DNA of 64,000 nucleotides, from positions 531,624 to 595,623 of the forward strand of contig KV419409.1 of the NCBI GenBank assembly GCA_001630475.1. The letters are read 5' to 3'. Shown in pieces: positions 11,304-22,912 of this stretch. The translations under genes were made by a program, and so were the position numbers. The first letter of the stretch is position 1, and each line of letters opens with the position of its first letter. This DNA is from Sistotremastrum niveocremeum HHB9708 (Eukaryota; Basidiomycota; Agaricomycetes; Sistotremastrales; Sistotremastraceae). The notes under the pieces were generated by a model. The model was not told the DNA's origin and searched no databases. It worked only from the letters and a program-made list of their open reading frames with translations.

Positions 11304-12030
11304 CTAATATTGGATAACATGCAGCCCCTTCGGATGACATGCGTATAATCTTCCTGTCTGCACTTTAAACAGCGAAGGCGAAGGATCGTCCTGATAGAGG
11401 GTGTTGCTTTCTCGCTCTGACTGATTTGTCGGAGACTCCGGTAAATCTAGGTAGTTTGAGACAGCGAGTTGGATCCAACACGAACCGTACCCGTGTCCAT
11501 CTTCAAATTTGGGCACCATTGCGGCATCAGAGCCCAAGCCCGCAACAGTAAAGTATACTCCAGGAGCGATTAGGTGAGTTCCATACACCACCGCGCCGTT
11601 GGGTGTAGTATCGCTTGGGTAGGGAAGATATTCGAACTTTGACAAGTCGTAGAGTATATGGCTTCGCGCTTTGAGGGGAATGCCACAGCTGAGCCGCCTA
11701 GATAGAGCCACCGAGCTGGCAGCAATCGCATAGAGCGCGTCAGCGGATGTTTCGGCAGGCGTGCATCCAAAAGGCAGTGAGTCGAAGAGGGTGAAAGCAT
11801 TGTGAGTCTGCATGAGACACGGTTTATTGGAGCAAACAATAGCTCGAAGTGAAGTGGACGTCTAAATAACACAAATATCAGTGTTAAAGCGGTACTCTAT
11901 CGACGTCCGGACGCGTGTCTTGAGGACGAAAGAGGAAGCTACAGTTACTTACCTGTGCCACATTCACAACATCTTGAACGCTAAGTCCTTCGAGAGACTT
12001 GAGGACGAGTTCTGGAGGTAGTGAAAGCAT
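11304..12030 (-). CDS. F-box protein copy 1, miniature form lacking the central region
   Basis: First exon (12030 to about 11949) encodes MLSLPPELVLKSLEGLSVQD..VNVAQ, a typical F-box-like helix pair. After one intron the second exon follows the family consensus (MQTHNAF..DSLPFGCTPAETSADALYA..SRRLS) up to ILYDLSKF. It then jumps, in frame, to the C-terminal part (THLIAPGVYFTV.., PKFEDGHGYGSCW, KGLHVIQY stop). About 300 residues present in copies 2-5 are missing, together with the second intron. The frame stays open, so a protein of about 200 residues with F-box and tail but almost no body could be made. SCF adaptor binding through the F-box is the family role; a truncated receptor might act as a competitor. 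Alternatively it is a decaying copy. Confidence 0.8.
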
Positions 12031-12356
12031 AGGCTACGTGCTGTTCTCGAGAAACAGGATAGCTGACACGCATTGACAGCAAGCTGATGCGCGGAGACAC
12101 GACGTCAAGGTCGACGCCAACCGGCGACTGTCGAAATTAATTTTCTTCGGGGCAATGGCTGCGGCCACCTCACTCATAATTTATATGTTGTACGAGCGCG
12201 AAGAAGCGGTCAATTTTGAGATCATGGTTGTATAAGAGTAAAACCTGAGTCTGGACTACAGACCCAAGAGAAGCAATGCCTTTCAAACTAAGCGCAGAGC
12301 CAAGGGCTCCCAGATGATAAAAGCGTAGCATGCATTTGGCATTTGAGAAAAGAATT

Positions 12357-14071
12357 TTAATACTGGATAACATGCAAGCCGTCGGGACGGCACACATATA
12401 ATTTTCCTGTCAATACGTTGAAAATCGACGGCGAGAAATCACCTCGGTATAGGGCACTTCTATCCCGCGGTAGGTGAGCGCCCGGGAGCCATGGTAGATC
12501 TAAAAATTGCGGAATATTGAGTCGAGTCCATGTTGAACCGAACCCATTCCCATCCTCAAACTTGGGGACCCTCACAACCTGCTCAGAATGAAGGTACCTC
12601 TCGGTGAAGTAAATGCCAGGAGCGATCATCTGCATTCCGAAAAGCTCTGATGCGTTGTTTTCGGGCGAACGAAATGAGATGGGAAGACCTTCCACGTCCG
12701 GCTGCCTCGTCTCCTGATGTAGATGAAAAGAGGCAAACACGATGGCGGCGTCGGATTCGGACATTCGAGCTCGTTGGTCGCCTTCAGGTTGCCTTTGACT
12801 AAGTAACGACAGTAGTGACGTGGGAGCATAGTGACTAAAAGCGAGTGTATCGAGCGTATAGGAAGAGGGTGATGTCTTGCGAAAAACCCAGACCAATGGC
12901 AAGGGATAAGCCTCAGACGGTAATATAAATGACGTGTCCCGAGGGAGGATCTCGCGCGATGTCCAGGATTCATGACTTGGCGACAGCGCATGTGTGAGCT
13001 CTGGCATGTCGTCCGGAATGTCAAACAGGATAACTTTAGTCGGATGATCGTGATTGAAGGCAAAAATGGCAGGTTCGAATGGATGAACGATGAACTGATT
13101 TATTGCCTATTAAGATTCAGTCACCTATCTTATGAAACAGGGAAATGGATGACCATTGTTTTGTGCCCGCTGCCACCAAGTTCTGGAAGAGACGCTCGGT
13201 CGAGCAGACTGACCGTTAATCCTTTCTTGTGTCGAAGATCGATGATAGCGAGACCTTCATGGTTGTTGGAGACAACAACGTATGGGTCATGGAGTGCTAT
13301 CGACATAGATCCCTCCACGAAAGGGACGCCGACGGACAGGAGGAGGGTGTTTGAGCCGAAGCCACAAGTCTCTACAGAGACCTCGAATACCTGAAGTGAT
13401 CTGCTGGAGACAGTACGATTTTGAATAAGCACTGCAACCAACAAGGCTCGTCCATCATCGGAGAGCTGGTAATCTACCGAGTACCAATAAGCATTGCCCG
13501 ACGTCAAATCCAAGCTGACTGATTCGTCTATGGCGCCCGAAAGGCCTAGTTTCATGATGAAGAGGACTGATGAAGAACGGAAGGCCAGCAGATCATTCGC
13601 GAGGAAAAAGTGTGCGGGATGACCGTGAGACGGGCTCGTCCTATTCCAGGTCAAGTCGAAAAGCGATAGATCGTATGACACGTGGTTTCGAGGTTTCAGA
13701 GGCATATTAGAGCTGAGGCGCTTTGAGATAGCGAGCGAGGCAACAGCTGTCGCGTAAAGCAGATCGGCGGATATTGTGGCAGGCGTAGATCCATGAGGCA
13801 AAGACTGCCAAATTGCGAACGCGTTACGAGTCTGCATGATGCTTTGCTTGTTTGAGAGGATGATGGCTCTGAGAGAAGTGCATGTCTAGATATGAAAAAA
13901 ACGTTAGCAACAGACATATAACTTGTTGATAGCAGTTGGATGTCGGGGGATTGGATCATTGAGAGGTGCAACTACCTGAGCGACATTGACCACGTCTTGG
14001 ATGCTCAGTCCTTCGAGGGATTTAATGACGATCTCAGGTGGAAACGAGAGGATAGACAATGCAGCATTCAT
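12357..14071 (-). CDS. F-box protein copy 2
   Basis: Start at 14071 (MNAALSILSFPPEIVIKSLE..), F-box exon ending VNVAQ, then an intron of about 90 bases. The second exon starts with the cysteine-bearing continuation and MQTRNAFAIWQSLPHGS and runs through PLKPRNHVSYDLS and a strand-rich body (LSDDGRALLVAVLI, LQVFEVSVET, VVVSNNHEGLAIIDL). A short second intron near 13090-13130 leads to FDIPDDMPELTH and the tail PKFEDGNGFGSTW...GKLYVCRPDGLHVIQY. No disruption seen. F-box proteins bind Skp1 and present substrates to the cullin-RING ligase; the repeated strand pattern in the body suggests a beta-propeller-like recognition part, which is inference. Confidence 0.88.
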
Positions 14072-14675
14072 CGAAAAGCTGGTAAGAGTTCAAAATGCCT
14101 TGCCTGGTTTGAAGCATGCGCGTTGGCAGCTTCAAGACAGTATTACGATCGGCATCTGCCGTTCGTTGAACAGTACCTGCAGTTGCTTTGCCCTAGCGCA
14201 AAGATGACAAGATAATGCATTCTATCGAATACTTCGCTATTCTTGATATTATATACAGTACCATTCATACACTACGCGCTCCCAAAGCCATTGAGCTAAA
14301 CAGCAAACAGAAAGACGAAATCACAAAGACCAAGCGACACAGAATGGAATATAATATATAGTACTAATATATCGTATACTCCCCTCTCTCGCTCCTTCCC
14401 AATTCACACGAAGCGGACGAAACGAAGGAAGATATAAACAAAGCCGGGAAGAAGGGAAGAAGGAGAATGATGGATGGATAGAGAACAGAATGTGAACATT
14501 CGAAAGCAATTGCATACAGACAATGTGAGAGGGAGAATATGTTAACACGAGATGGAGGGGTGCACAGGGCTTTTAGATGCAAGATAGCCGCGAAAGAACT
14601 AGAATCGAGATTGGAAAGAGAAGGACGAAAGACCAAGAAGACGAACGAACGAAAGCAAGTCTAAGGGTGACGTCA
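14072..14675. other. Intergenic, no gene seen
   Basis: Between the start of F-box copy 2 and the stop of the transcription factor, both on the minus strand. It contains AT-rich and purine-rich tracts (14300-14520), presumably the promoter of copy 2 and the 3' untranslated region of the factor. No coding frame stands out. Confidence 0.45.
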
Positions 14676-17417
14676 TCACATCGTATGACCGTTCATCCCG
14701 TTCATCCCATTCGAATAATCCCCGTTGATATTCCCATAGAACGAACTCGACTCCATCCCAAGCTGCGCAGGATCAACGCTCATCTCCTGACTGAAACCAG
14801 GCCACTACAACACTATCAGTAAAACGGAAGTATATGAGGGGGAAGAGAACGTACGAAAATGTTGTTATCCCAGAATCGATCACCCAGGTTCGTCATACCC
14901 GCCAAAAGATCCTTCTCATCCGCAGGAACATATCCCTGCACAGGATCATGAACCGGTAATCCATCGTCGAACCCGTTCATCGCGAAGCCACCCGCTGCAA
15001 TCTCCTGCTGCATCTGCGTATGAGGATCCAAATGTGCGGATCCAGTGTTGACGGTAGCATATGAACCCATGTTAGGATGCCCAGTCATTGAATTCGATGT
15101 ACCGCTCATATCGAACAACTGATCGGCATTCCCATTATTCGTGAGTTCGCCGAATAGAGCGGCACTCTGCATATTCGGGCTCACTGAAGGATCCTTAGAT
15201 GAACCAGACAGCGTCGCCGAAGGACTCGAAGCTGACGCTGACGATCCCCTCGTCGATTTCTTCGCCTTAGCAAGGAGACCATCGAGGAAACGAGCGTATA
15301 GACGAGGAACGTGTCGTTCGTCGATAGCGATAGTATTGAGCGCTTCGATAAGCTTGCCGACGAGTTCGAGGATCTCCTCTTTTCGTTGAGCTTGTAGCCA
15401 ATTCGAGAATTTCGGTCGGAGGAGTTTGAGGAGGAATGCGGAGGCGAAGGTGGCGAAGATGGAATATGATTCGGGGCCGTAGCGGAGGTATCGTTTGGGA
15501 GCGAGGTCGTTGATGATGATGTTGAGCGTTTCGGTGGCTGCTCTGTAGCACTGTGTTATGAGGTAAGTGAATTAGTCAGACCACAGTTTGGATTTATTGG
15601 ACTTACGCGATCGAGGAACGCACTCTCCCTCCCAGGCACGATCTTATGGAACGCATGCTGGAATCCGAACGAAAGCGCCACCAGTCGGTTATAAGAGTAC
15701 TCCAATCGGAGGAGATCAAGCCGGAAGACGAGTTGCGTATCTATACACCCGTCAGTTTCTCATAACTAAGTCACCGGGAGGTGTATACCTTCAGGAGGCG
15801 TCAATCGGCCGATATGATTGAACCACTTCTGGCCCAATTTCTCGATCTCATCTTCGAACCCCTGCGTGACCTCCTCGAGCGGAAGAGTCTTATTAACACC
15901 TCCACTAATATCCGAAAAGATCGTCTCTGCACGCTCATCAGCCTCCTGCGCTCATCGAAGAAGAAAAAAGAATGAACATACGATGGAATCTCGCAATAAC
16001 ACGCAACAGCGCATTATAAGCACAAATATGCAAATCAAACTTGAACCCAAACGGCGTCCCACACCACCAATCATCTCCAAGCGCCTCAATATTCTTCTCC
16101 AAAAGCGGTGCAACCCAATCATCCCTAATAGTCAACGGTTTCCCAAGCTGCATCCCCGCACTCTTATCAAGATTATAACAAGTCAACCAAGCTCTCGTCC
16201 GGTTAAGAACTTCACGCGCATGTGCCTCTTGTTGCGTATGATCGATCGAAGCGTGCGTCGTAGCTGTTTCACCCGTCGCACTCATCGATGGAGGATGATG
16301 AAGATTGAGATCTGTAGCCATGCGGATCGCACAGCCGAGGTACATCCAACTTCGATCTTGGGACCATCGACGAGCGGGGATGGGGTAGAGGGCCATGAGG
16401 ATGTATGCTTGGACGGATTCGACGCATTTTTTTCCGGAGATGAGGGCGCCGCCTGCGCAGAGTTGGGCGTGGGACATGAGGGTTCGATAGAGGTCGTGGC
16501 GGTTTGGCATGAACCGGGATGCGGTGGCACAGATGACTGTGAAGAGGAAAGGGGAGCGGGAGAATGTCTTTTCGGGAGTGTAGACAGCGGGATCGAGCAA
16601 TGAGACGGACAACTGGGAGATCGTTAGTCTGGGATGAGTGAAAGAAGGAGGAGGGGTTTACATTCATATCTTGGAAGTAGGTATCGAACAACTCTTTGAC
16701 TTCCTTGACGCTGACCAGACCTCTCGTCATGATCTCCGGAGGGTTCTGCGTCTCCGAATCAAAGTGCAACGAAGGGTTCGCAGTGGGACCTGCAGGCTCA
16801 TCAGGTTCGCACTCCCTAAAGAACAGAGAAGACATACGGAAGAAAGATTCATTAGCCAAACCAACTTCATCCGCCTCCTGAACACCAACACTACTCCCCC
16901 TCCTCGTCCTCTTCTTCTTAATACTCTCTGCCGCAATAAACCCAAGCGGTGCCGCACTAGGAATAACATGCGCTTTCTCCTGTCTCTTACTCTCTTCATC
17001 TCCACTATCCTCATCACCCTTCCCATTCAACAAATCCTCATCCTCCTCAATACCATTGGCGCCGTTCGCATTAGCAGCTTGATATCCACCCTCCGTCTGA
17101 TCATCATCTTCTCCATCATCACTCGCATCCTCAACAACAGCATTAAAGTCCCCACCCAACAATCCCGAACTCGAATTAAGCGTCGCACGCGCTTTATCGA
17201 TCCATTCCTGAATCTCCTTCTCGCGCTGTTCTTCATCCGGACTCTTCACAGCCGAAGCAGCTGGAGAAGGTGCGCCTGGACCAGGGGATGATGCAGATGC
17301 TGCGTAAGGATTGGGAAGGGATAGGACGGCGGATGAACGGGATTCGAATTGGTTGAGGAGTTGTTGGATGAGGGCGTCTTTGTCGCGGATGAGTTGATCG
17401 CGTTGGTGGATTTGATC
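14676..17417 (-). pseudogene. Zn2Cys6 transcription factor, downstream part cut off by a transposon
   Basis: This is the C-terminal four-fifths of a fungal Zn2Cys6 regulator whose DNA-binding half lies at 20936-22912. It begins inside an exon at DQIHQRDQLIRDKDALIQQL (a short coiled-coil linker), continues through an acidic, disordered segment, then the fungal transcription factor domain: TRGLVSVKEVKELFDTYF, YTPEKTFSRSPFLFTVICA, RRWSQDRSWMYLGCAIRMAT, ARAWLTCYNLDKSAGMQLGK, and a C-terminal activation-like tail ending NGMNGHTM at 14676. The paralogue at 47442 has every block in the same order. The exon is interrupted 19 bases after its 5' end by the 3.5-kb element. Oddly, an ATG inside the element (17489) reads in frame into this part, so a headless protein could still be translated. 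Splice sites in the remainder look normal. Confidence 0.88.
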
Positions 17418-17621
17418 CATTAGATGGGGACCGGCAAGCCCTATAACGATTTTGTGACGCTTACATAATACTTTCACTGGTCGCGTCATGGCAAGTCTGC
17501 ACAGTTACCGTTCTCCCTCTCTTTCCTCGCTATATCGCCATTATAAAATCAAGTAAATATTATACGACTTTTCTATGATACTATAAATGCTATATATATA
17601 TAAATCAGAAGCCCTCCTCTG

Positions 17622-20511
17622 TCAACAGTCATCCATTTCGTCTTCATCTTCGAGGCCCTCACCAGATACATTCTCCTGCTCAATTGGACTCTCTATGCCT
17701 GCCGACGAGCTTGACTGCTGTCTCAAGACCTCAGCTTCATACCTCTTCACAGCTTCCAAAACAGCTTTGAGTCTTTCCGCCCTCCTCGGCATGTCTTTAG
17801 CACGCGGAATCTTGGGATCTGTGAGCCTAAGTCGTTTGATTTGTGTATCAAGCTCTGCTCGCGTCATCTTGTTGATACGAACACGGTCTGTGATAACCTC
17901 CATCAGCATAATCGCCTCCTTGGCTTGGCGCTTCTGGGTGTCTTTGTCTCGTTTCTTCTGTACTTCAACCCGGTCATGCTCGATGCCCTCTTTCTTCCGG
18001 GCTGCCTCCAATCCACTTTGATCTTGTTGCCGGGCTGTCTGGCGAACATGTTTATCAAGATCCGCATTGCCTACCTGCTTAATATAGAGGCCGGTTTTAT
18101 TTTTCTTGTACTTGGCCTTGGCATTGTGCATTGACAATGTTCCGTTCGGAGAGGCACGCATGTCGACGCGCAAGGTTCCTAAAGCTCCCTCGTTCCGGTC
18201 GTTGGTCGGATGCATCCACGAGAGTTTTCTCTGTGACGCCGTGAGTGAGGCAATCTTGCCTCCTACAGCATATTCAGCTGAAAACCGACGCCACGTTTGC
18301 AGAGCCCCCTGAAAGAAGGCAACGAGCAATGGCTTCAGGTGAGGAAGCTCTGCACTCATTAGTTGAATTTTATAAACAACTTCGGGTCGTTCCCATGGCT
18401 GTCCGTCCATTGCTCCAGTCTCGTGAGAAACGGTCTCGGAGACGAGAAGGTACGGGTTCTCTATGATAGCCTCGCAATGTGTGATAACTTGGTGATGCAG
18501 CAGACCGAGATGCAAAGCATTCATGTCTTTGACATTGGGGCTTCGGATTCTTCGCAGATATGGATGACTGATCGACTGAGAATAGAGAGCGAGAACGGAT
18601 AGTTCCTGTAGTGTGGGGGCATCATGTAAGGCATCCCAGAGATTTTGTTCCATATGATTTAATGCACGAGAGTCCTTTTTGTCTTTGACAAGTGCTAATA
18701 ACTCCTTGTACAATGGCAGATGCACGAGTAATTCTGAGGCAGCCTCACAATGTGACTGATATCGAGTGTTACTCGTATCTGGGAAGTCCACAGCATAGCC
18801 AAGCATCGCAACAAAGAACCAACGAAAAGTGTCCTGTTGACCTTTCTTGTCATCTTTGTGATTAAACACAGCACCGGCAAGACTGGTTGCTTTAATTGCA
18901 CCACCAATCGAGGTTTCGATTGCACGCAACTTGGCAGCAGAAGGACCTGGTTCGGCAGCGGCGGCAGCGTTGTCTCGATTCATCAGTTTGCGTGGTCCTG
19001 GAATGCCTGAGATTACCCAATAGCCAACCATAGCAGTGTTACCGCCTTTGACTGCATTAAGCTCTTTGTGCATGGAACATCCGACCCAAACAAATTGGGT
19101 CTCCTTTTGTTGGTCCTCTGAGCTCAGGAGTGCAAATCCTCGATCTCCAAGTTCTCGATGAAGGGATTTGAGCATCTCCTTGTGATGCCTCTCGCGCTCT
19201 TCGTCAGATAGGAGCTGCCAGTTTTCATGTCCGCCAAGGGCCGTGATGGTTTCATGGGTTTTGGTCCATAAGAGAGCTAAGACCTCGTCTGATGGCATCT
19301 CCAGGATCATATTTTTGCCTCTGATCTCGCGAGCACATGCAGTCTTATATTCTTCAACAAGACGGCAGAGCTTTTTCTGATCCTCGGCGTGATCCGTATG
19401 CATGCCAGTGAATTTCGCAGCAAACGTTCGAGGATCGATCGGATTTCGCCGGCCAGCGGGAGTGGCGTTCCATGCATTCGCTATGGCCTCCAGGCGAAGC
19501 ATCCAGCCACGGAGCTGCTCATCGCTTGTATGGCTGGGCGCGGAATCTATGCCCAGAAAGAGATCCTCATGCTCGCCATTGGCTGCTATGGCGGTGATAT
19601 TCTTTGACTCGTAATTACGGTGCCGGTGTGTCGTTCCGTCCCCGCTGATCGTAATCCCTGTGTAGTTCAGTGAATGACAGATATTTGGTAAAAAATTCGA
19701 CTCATTGCTAAAGTACCAACCTGCGGCTTGATTCATAGCATCTGCAATCTGGATGTCGGCATATATCCCCCCTTCTCGATCACACCGGCGAACTGTGCGA
19801 GCATCGAGCTTCCCAACAATTTCTTTTCCTAGAGCTTCACCCACTACATGCACTACAGCACCGACTGACCCAGCAGGTACACCTAACGAGGACAACTCTC
19901 GGGTCATCGACCGGATAGCTGGAGGGTATACTCCGTTCTCTTTCAGGCAAAATGTTCGACTCTCGTCAGTATGTTTCTGCACAGCCTGAGTGACTGCTCT
20001 CTCAATCTGTTGCGGGTGTCTTGTAATCCGGGCTTTCTGAGCTCGACACCGTTTCCGATAGAAAGCAATCTCCTTCTCGAGTGTTTCTATTCTGCCGCGC
20101 ATCTAGATATATCTGAATAATTATGCTTCGAGCCAATCATTAAAAATCGATCACCTGATTTGTCTCCGACGAAGTGCCATGAAATTTTGCTAATTCTCTT
20201 TCCATCTCTGCCTTTAATGATTTCAGGCTTGCCGACTTCTCGTCGAGATCATGTTTCAGCTGTTTCAGCTTGGCTTTGGTCCGGCTGACTATCTTTCTTT
20301 CATTCCGGAATTTCTTCTGATAATCAAGAATGTTAAGGTGTCGTTTAGAGGGTTGGTGAGACGGCGGTGATATATTCTCTTTGTCATTCTCCCAAGACTC
20401 AGGACCCGAGGACTCTCCCGTTTTGTTCTCAGCCGCTAGGACTAGTGCCGCATGACTTTGTTCACGTTGTGCAGGGCTTCGACGCTTCTTAGCACCTAAA
20501 CGGGAGCCCAT
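17622..20511 (-). CDS. Putative transposase of the 3.5-kb element
   Basis: Two exons: 20511 to about 20160 (MGSRLGAKKRRSPAQREQ.., basic then coiled coil) and about 20108 to 17622 (826 codons), joined over a GTGATC...CTAG intron of about 50 bases that reads Gln-Met-Arg-Gly-Arg. Landmarks: basic coiled coil at the start, ISGDGTTHRHRNYESKNI (candidate first Asp), LGIDSAPSHTSDEQLRGW, HTDHAEDQKKL, then VWVGCSMHKELNAVKGGN with a C-x2-H, a charged helical C-terminus and an acidic end (DEDEMDDC). The C-x2-H between catalytic acidic residues is a hallmark of several RNase-H-like transposases (hAT, MULE, KDZ, Kolobok groups). Proteins of this look are numerous in Agaricomycetes genomes. The frame is open throughout, so the element may be recent. 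Confidence 0.8.
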
Positions 20512-20679
20512 TCACAGGTGTGAGAGTGAGCCCATGCGGAAGCGAGACGCGACGCGACGCGTCGAGTGGATTAGGTAAGCGCTTTTCCTTTGTTTCGAGA
20601 GAAACTTCTTTCTGGAGCCACACGCTCCCAGAAAAGGCGCGGTTTCTGGCGGAAACTCGTTTTATGCACATGCCCGTGA

Positions 20680-20780
20680 AAATGTTGGGAACAGATTTTT
20701 CAGATACAGCCATTCAGGGGAGATACCGGCACTAACTATATGCTACAGGCCGAAACCGAAAAAACTGTTCCCAACACTTT
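20680..20780. repeat. Inverted repeat in the 5' region of the transposon
   Basis: Arms at 20680-20701 (around TTGGGAACAGATTTTTC) and 20758-20780 (around GAAAAAACTGTTCCCAA) match in about 20 of 23 positions, with a spacer of about 56 bases. It lies upstream of the transposase start and may be a transposase-binding or promoter element. Confidence 0.7.
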
Positions 20781-20935
20781 CTTCAGAACCCCGTAAAACC
20801 TCGATCTAGAACTCATTTGGATTAAATTTGAGGGCGGGGAGCCTAATCTCGAAGATTTCCACAAAAAATGACCCTCCCTGCGAAACGACGCGACACGTCG
20901 GAGTTGAATTTTTGGCGCGTCGCTGCCTGTCCCCA

Positions 20936-22912
20936 CATTAGATCGCCTCGTTTGCTATTGGACGGACGAAGGAGTCAATAGCATGATGATGGGGAACGTG
21001 GGTATGGGGTGAAGGGGAGCCGAATAAGGAGATGAGATGTGAGAACATCGACATCAACATCGATGCAATGATGGGCGCATCACGAAGGTGGTGTGCATGA
21101 GCGACATCGAGAATCGCATGCGCATATACGAGGTTCAAGATCAAGTCACGGGCAAAGATGACCATGAAGATCCAGATCGAGCGCCCACGAGCAAATCCAA
21201 CAAGATCCGGAAAAGGGAAAAGAAAGGCAGAAAGAAATCAAAGAAATAAGTCAGATGTGGGAGACTAAGGAGGAAGAGAAGGAACATACGCAGGTGCTTT
21301 CCTCGGCTTCCGATTAGGAATCGTACAATCCTGTCCACTCGCCGCACACTTCCTACACACAACACTACCCTTGGTCCTATCACATTTGACTTTCAACCTC
21401 TTACAATTCTGACACGCTCCCAATCTACGCCTTATCAGCTTCCCATCCAACTAATCAGAAAAGAAGGAAGACATACCTTCCATTTCGCGCGTCAGCCCCC
21501 GTCTGAGGTTCATCATCTTCATCCTCCTCATCTTCATCTTCCCCAACTCCAAATTCGTCCGTCGTAGTTTTACGGCGTCTCTTTCCTCCCGGAACGAGGA
21601 TATAATCTTCCGCCGTAGGATGAGGGACGAGGAATGATCGGTTGGTACCGTTCACTCCGTTGATGGCAGCAGGACCGGCACCGTTGATGCCTACGCCGTT
21701 GAGGGAGGGGATGCCGTTGATAGACGCGGATTGGATACCGTTGTTTTGGAGTTGTTGGGGCTGAGGCTGGGTTTGAGTCTGAGAGATCGCTCCGTTGAGG
21801 GAGTTGGTGGGTTCTATGCATTGAATCAGTCATGTTTCAGAGGCGGAATGAGGAGGAGGAGGGGAGTCAGAAGGATGGATTACGTAAAGACGTAAGAGGT
21901 GGAGGGAGAAGGATGAGAGTGACGTACGATTTGGCATCTATTATCCAGGCGAACAGAGATGAGATGGGAGGAGACAGAGACAGTCAGTGTTGTCGTCGTC
22001 TGAGAGAAAGGGGAGACATACATAATAGCTTTCGCTGCCGCTTAGATCAAACGATGAGCTCGGACTTGGATGTTCGAGTTGACCTTGATAAGGGCTAGTG
22101 AAGTACGTTCCATTGCCCCCATTGCTCGATGCATATCCGCTCGAATGATCGACATCAAGCGAGCCTGGGGACGAATAAAGAGCTTGTTGTTGTTGTTGCA
22201 GTATAGGCTGCTGCTGCGAATGAGAATGTTGGGACTGATGAGAAAGCGATTGGGAGTGTTGTGAATGCTGCGAATACGCAGATTGTCGGGAATGATGAGA
22301 GTGGTGGGATATGTCTGAGGATGCGGTGGAAAATGTCCGTGGAGCAGTTGCACGGAATTGATGTTGTCCCTGTGCCTGATTCTGCAATATTTGCTGCTGC
22401 TGCTGCTGTTGTTGCTGAACCTGCTGCTGATGAACAGGACCGAAATTCGTATAGGGCGTATTCTGGAGATGGAACGTAAACTGGCCCGCGGAAGGCGGGA
22501 AATCGACACCGGAAGGCATAGTCGTCGATATCGATGTCTCAGAAACGTCCGAGGGTATCCCGTTCTTCGAGTTCGCTTTGATCTGCTGCTGATTCTGACT
22601 AGTGGCCTGGTTCTGAGAATAGCGATAGGTCAAAGCACTCTGTTCAAGAGCCCCAGAAAGACCGGCAACGCTCAAAGTCTCAGGATCGCTATTGCGCAAT
22701 ACGGCCGCAAGCTGACTTTCAATGCTGAACGGATCCGGCGGGGGGAGAGGCCCTGGGTCAAAGTACGCAGCGACGCTCTGGGGCGGTGGCTGGCCTTTGA
22801 TCTGGTAGTTTTGGATGGAGATGGGCTTGAGCTGGGTGTGGTCGGCGCGGGCGGGGTGGAGGGAAGGAGGGGGCTGATGCTGATGAGGGGGCGTAACAGC
22901 GTGCGCGTGCAT
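20936..22912 (-). pseudogene. Zn2Cys6 transcription factor, upstream part with the DNA-binding domain
   Basis: Start at 22912 (MHAHAVTPPHQHQPPPSLHP). The first ~300 residues are Gln-, Ser- and His-rich with a polyglutamine run (about 22390-22430) and SQHSQHSQ-type repeats. Two further exons carry PHPTAEDYILVPGGKRRRK and an acidic run, then the zinc cluster CQNCKRLKVKC...CRKCAASGQDC (C-x2-C-x6-C-x8-C-x2-C-x6-C) and a basic linker RKPRKAPA. The next intron (GTATGTTCC..AATAG) ends at 20955, and only 19 bases of the following exon remain before the transposon. A transcript ending in the element would give a free DNA-binding domain. The long glutamine-rich N-terminus is absent from the paralogue. 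Confidence 0.85.

Larger units (their letters stand above)
17426..20935 (-). mobile_element. 3.5-kb TIR DNA transposon with 7-8 bp target duplication, inserted in the transcription factor exon
   Basis: The same bases CATTAGAT stand at 17418-17425 and 20936-20943. The ends are inverted relative to each other: TGGGGACCGGCAAG reading in from the left and TGGGGACAGGCAG reading in from the right (first T shared with the duplication on the left, so the duplication is 7 or 8 bp). Removing the element and one repeat restores the reading GAT CTA ATG GAT CAA in phase with the upstream splice acceptor at 20955, which proves the insertion was into coding sequence. Subterminal GC-rich palindromes (20541-20565, 20884-20900) and an inverted repeat (20680-20780) lie in its 5' region. 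One large gene with one intron fills the rest. An 8-bp duplication fits hAT or KDZ-type elements; the superfamily is not settled. Confidence 0.9.

Noticed and set aside
15818-17291. Long plus-strand frames (15818-16603, 16638-17291)
   Set aside because: They mirror the transcription factor exons in antisense; the minus strand has the family motifs and splice sites.
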